64,000 nucleotides of DNA from Arthrobacter sp. AFG7.2 (lineage in GTDB: Bacteria > Actinomycetota > Actinomycetes > Actinomycetales > Micrococcaceae). Positions within the stretch are counted from its first letter, which is position 1; each line of letters opens with the position of its first letter. Shown in pieces: positions 61,543 through 64,000 of this stretch. A program made the translations under genes and the position numbers. The notes under the pieces were generated by a model, which was given only the letters and a program-made list of their open reading frames with translations, was not told the origin of the DNA and did no database searches. The stretch is from NCBI RefSeq assembly GCF_002892835.1, contig NZ_PJMB01000004.1:124001-188000 (forward strand), read 5' to 3'.

Positions 61543-61884
61543 GGTTGGACAGATATGACGTACGTTGACCAAACTGTGTGCAAGGAAGCCGCGAATTTGA
61601 GTTGGTACGCCGTGTGGTCCCCGAGACTGCGTTCAAGCGCCTAGGCGGGGCCATGCAGTGGCAAGCCCTTGGGGATTATTCAGCGCAGGCAGGACTGTAC
61701 GAAGTATGGTCCGTTGCGTGATCTCGGCCGTGCTCTCCCCAAGATTCGGACCGCTTCTTTGCAACGGTCGATGGCAGTCCGGTCATCAGAGGGCTGCTGT
61801 TTGTACTGCGACCGTCTGCTTCCCTACAGGAGTTGTGACGTGATTAGCCCGTTCGTCGTGACTCACCCGCTCCTATGAGACATC

Positions 61885-61898
61885 GTTTCACGTGAAAC
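61885..61898. promoter_or_regulatory. parS site 9
   Basis: Perfect GTTTCACGTGAAAC dyad, about 210 bp from the trxA end. Confidence 0.93.
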
Positions 61899-62052
61899 AC
61901 CGAACCGAAGATCACGTGTTGACTAGATTCGCCCTGGCTACATCGACCGTTCACGCATGGGATATCTCGTGCCGACACTCTTTTTACACCCGCTATCCGT
62001 TGCCAGAGGCATAGCACGAGCATATGCCAGCAGCAGCGTCGTTAAAAGCAAG

Positions 62053-62083
62053 AAGTGGCCACCACGCCGGGCGGTGGCCACTT
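62053..62083 (-). terminator. Terminator of trxA
   Basis: AAGTGGCCACC and GGTGGCCACTT form an 11-bp stem with a 9-nt loop, 27 bp after the trxA stop, followed on the minus strand by CTTGCTTTTAA. Confidence 0.85.
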
Positions 62084-62109
62084 CCATAATGCTTGGACTC
62101 TGGGTGAAA

Positions 62110-62436
62110 CTACGCCAGGATGTCAGCAAATTCCTTCTCGAAGAACTGCTTCGGCTTGGCCCCGATTACGGTGGACTTTACTTCCCCGCCCTGGAACAGG
62201 TACACGGCAGGAATAGATGTAATGCCGTACTCGGCGGCAATACCGGGGTTGTCGTCGACGTTTACCTTAACAACGTCAACTTTCTCGCTGTACTCCACCG
62301 AGATCTCATCCAGGATGGGACCCAGTTTTCGGCAAGGTCCACACCACTCCGCCCAAAAATCAACGATAACTGGCTTGTCTGAGGACAAAACGTCCGTGCT
62401 GAAACTGGCGTCTGTTACGTCTTTGGCGTTGCTCAT
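62110..62436 (-). CDS. trxA: Thioredoxin
   Basis: The 108-residue protein has the thioredoxin fold and active site WCGPC in [16 protein letters not shown], plus the cis-Pro of TSIPAVYLF. It reduces cytoplasmic disulfides and is itself reduced by TrxB, encoded 33 bp upstream on the same strand. Confidence 0.97.
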   Translation of the reverse strand: MSNAKDVTDASFSTDVLSSDKPVIVDFWAEWCGPCRKLGPILDEISVEYSEKVDVVKVNVDDNPGIAAEYGITSIPAVYLFQGGEVKSTVIGAKPKQFFEKEFADILA

Positions 62437-62469
62437 AACCTTGTCTCTCTCTTCGGGTAACTGGCGTAA

Positions 62470-63426
62470 TTAGGCTGGCAGGTCTGCGAGGTAGTGCTCG
62501 ACGTCGATGGCTGCTACGCACCCTGACCCTGAGGCGGTGATCGCCTGGCGGTACGTGGGGTCGACAACGTCTCCGGCTGCAAACACTCCGGGGATGCTTG
62601 TTTTGGAGCTTCGGCCTTCTACCGCAATGGTGCCCTCCGGGCTCAAGGTGAGGACGTCCTTGACCAAGTCGGTTCGGGGGTCATTGCCGATTGCAACGAA
62701 AACTCCCGTAACCGCGAGATCGGAGACTGTGCCGTCAACGAGGTTCTTCAACGTTAGCCCAGTGACTTTGTCCTGGCCGAGAACATCAACGACGGTACTG
62801 TTCCACACGAAGTTGATCTTTTCGTGGGCCAGGGCGCGATCAGCCATGATCTTTGAAGCCTTCAGGGTATCCCGCCGGTGGACAACCGTAACCGACTTCG
62901 CGAACTTGGTGAGGAAGAGCGCTTCCTCCATCGCGGAGTCGCCGCCGCCAATGACAGCAATGTCCTGATCCTTGAAAAAGAAACCGTCACAGGTTGCACA
63001 CCAGCTAACACCGTGGCCGGACAGACGCTTCTCGTTCGGCAGGCCGAGTTCCCGGTAGGCGGATCCCGTCGAAAGGATTACGGCCTTCGCCTGGAAGCTC
63101 TCTCCTGTCGCGATGGTCACGGTCTTGATGGGCCCCTCGAGCTGAAGCCCGGTGACGTCCTCGAACTGGATTTCGGTGCCGAAGCGGGCGGCCTGCTTCT
63201 CGAAGTTCTCCATCAGGTCGGGACCCATGATCCCCTCGGGAAAACCCGGATAGTTTTCAACGTCGGTAGTGTTCATCAACTCACCGCCGGCAGTGACGGA
63301 CCCAGCCAGCAACAAGGGCTTGAGGTTGGCGCGGGCAGTGTATACAGCTGCTGTGTAACCAGCCGGGCCGGAGCCGACAATAATGACTTCACGCACGTCG
63401 GACGCGGTGGTTTCTGCGATGGTCAC
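62470..63426 (-). CDS. trxB: Thioredoxin reductase
   Basis: The protein (318 residues from GTG 63426, with GGAAGAGG about 11 bases upstream) has the FAD motif [16 protein letters not shown], the redox-active CATC ([14 protein letters not shown]), the NADPH motif [13 protein letters not shown] and the C-terminal FAD motif [19 protein letters not shown]. It transfers electrons from NADPH to TrxA. The same frame runs 20 codons further upstream without similarity. It is co-transcribed with trxA. Confidence 0.95.
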   Translation of the reverse strand: MTIAETTASDVREVIIVGSGPAGYTAAVYTARANLKPLLLAGSVTAGGELMNTTDVENYPGFPEGIMGPDLMENFEKQAARFGTEIQFEDVTGLQLEGPIKTVTIATGESFQAKAVILSTGSAYRELGLPNEKRLSGHGVSWCATCDGFFFKDQDIAVIGGGDSAMEEALFLTKFAKSVTVVHRRDTLKASKIMADRALAHEKINFVWNSTVVDVLGQDKVTGLTLKNLVDGTVSDLAVTGVFVAIGNDPRTDLVKDVLTLSPEGTIAVEGRSSKTSIPGVFAAGDVVDPTYRQAITASGSGCVAAIDVEHYLADLPA

Positions 63427-63700
63427 TGAACGGTGAACCTCTTCCTTAATTGACGCGCCTCTCCTTGGAGGCCGGCCACATGGCACAACTGTTACTTGTT
63501 GCTGAATATTCCGGCGCCGAAACGTCGGCGACCGGCTGGAGGAAAACCAGCAGTCCCCATCTCAGGCACTCGTTCAAGGTTACAGTGCCCTACCTGCAAC
63601 CCCGTTTGTCACGCGGGACGACCGCTTTTCCTGCCAGCGACAGCGGTACAAATTTCGCCGGACAACAGCGCGTCACTTGAGGGACAACGAAGGACCCGGC

Positions 63701-64000
63701 CTACTGCACCTTGATTTCCGCGAGTCGGATGCCAAATCCGTAGCGCGTCTTCGGAGCAGCCAGCCTCGGCAGCGAGTTGATGGAGACAATCACGTACTGG
63801 GCCTCGACGGGTTCGGCCAAGGGCATGGTCAGGTCGGTAGAAGTAAAGCTGTTCGTTCCTACCGCTTTAGCTCCATCCAGTGAAGGCCGGTCGTTGGTGT
63901 ACACCGTGATGTTGCCGCCCGAACCACCCAGCTGTGAAAGAGTGATGGAGGAAACGGGCGCGGGCTTCTCAAGCTTCACCACCAGCGGGACGCCTTGGGG
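63701..64000 (-). CDS. C-terminal fragment of a large protein (kinase-like/MurJ-region protein, discoidin-like domain)
   Basis: The frame is open to the right edge; only the last 99 residues are in the window, ending in YGFGIRLAEIKVQ. The visible part is beta-rich with VKLEKPAPVSSITLSQLGG, then a segment NITVYTNDRPSL and MPLAEPVEAQYVIVSINSLPRL, the look of a discoidin/galactose-binding-like extracellular domain. In this lineage such a domain ends the (pseudo)kinase protein encoded between murJ/sigM and trxB. That identity is inferred from position and domain type, since the kinase part lies outside the window. Confidence 0.6.
   Translation of the reverse strand, partial: PQGVPLVVKLEKPAPVSSITLSQLGGSGGNITVYTNDRPSLDGAKAVGTNSFTSTDLTMPLAEPVEAQYVIVSINSLPRLAAPKTRYGFGIRLAEIKVQ

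Larger units (their letters stand above)
57797..62109. other. 4.3-kb gene-free region with parS array
   Basis: After the parB terminator no reading frame above about 140 codons is found, none shows a family motif or a matching ribosome site, and the base composition looks lower in GC than the flanking genes, with no strong third-position bias. The region contains eight parS sites (58187, 58530, 58833, 59666, 60532, 60614, 61419, 61885), perfect DnaA boxes at 59550-59558, 59884-59892 and 59918-59926 (all minus), a one-mismatch box at 59930-59938, an AT-rich stretch at 59705-59757, and an 11-bp hairpin at 61514-61542. Functionally it looks like a centromere-like locus. Confidence 0.78.

Noticed and set aside
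1..64000. CRISPR arrays, insertion sequences, integrases or attachment sites
   Set aside because: No regularly spaced repeats, transposase or integrase motifs or terminal repeats were seen; the parS copies are dispersed palindromes, not CRISPR repeats.

Overview
The window is the replication-origin region of a high-GC actinobacterium, most likely Arthrobacter or Pseudarthrobacter (Micrococcaceae). The reasons are the conserved order of the origin genes, a DLW-39 family micro-protein beside the ileT/alaT tRNA pair, a fused oleBC gene, the fhaA-fhaB-pstP-rodA-pbpA-pknA-pknB operon, and frequent ATGA start/stop overlaps with GTG starts. Nothing in the window looks like a prophage, insertion sequence or CRISPR array.

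Left part (1-21 kb), accessory metabolism and stress. A minus-strand operon (HAD phosphatase of the GmhB type, GT9 heptosyltransferase, GT4 glycosyltransferase cut by the left edge) points to a heptose-containing surface glycan. Next come a SigB/SigF-type sigma factor, an NAD-dependent epimerase, a membrane coiled-coil protein and a three-gene operon (5709-7830) of membrane-tethered proteins, two of which carry LEA-like 11-residue repeats. Then follow an HTH-less LysR-like protein beside a DUF5997 gene, small enzymes, an amine oxidase/TetR divergent pair, a complete long-chain olefin pathway (oleA, fused oleBC, oleD), and a galactarate/talarate-type dehydratase with its GntR regulator and twin palindromic operators.

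Middle (21-39 kb), envelope and division. After tRNA-Leu comes the seven-gene FHA/phosphatase/RodA/PBP/Ser-Thr kinase operon, convergent with an amidotransferase (trpG/pabA type), a 56-aa membrane protein and a class E sortase. Then come crgA, a DNA glycosylase, an AhpD-like protein, a rhomboid protease, a cyclophilin, a protein with 11-mer repeats, a GT2 glycosyltransferase and an EamA transporter. The intergenic stretches around the AhpD-like gene hold an unexpected DnaA-box cluster.

Right part (39-64 kb), origin core. Leftward genes are dnaA, dnaN, gnd, recF, dciA, gyrB, gyrA, DUF3566, tRNA-Ile, DLW-39 and tRNA-Ala. Rightward genes are rpmH, rnpA, yidD, yidC, jag, rsmG, parA and parB. Candidate oriC DNA flanks dnaA on both sides. 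Downstream of parB lies a gene-free stretch of about 4.3 kb carrying eight parS sites (a ninth is inside parA) and a further group of DnaA boxes. It occupies the place where mycobacteria have cwlM. The window ends with trxA, trxB and the C-terminus of an unfinished gene.

The most noteworthy signals are the gene-free parS region, the second DnaA-box cluster about 15 kb from dnaA, and a candidate stress regulon linked by a TAAG-N4-CTTA palindrome and LEA-like membrane proteins.
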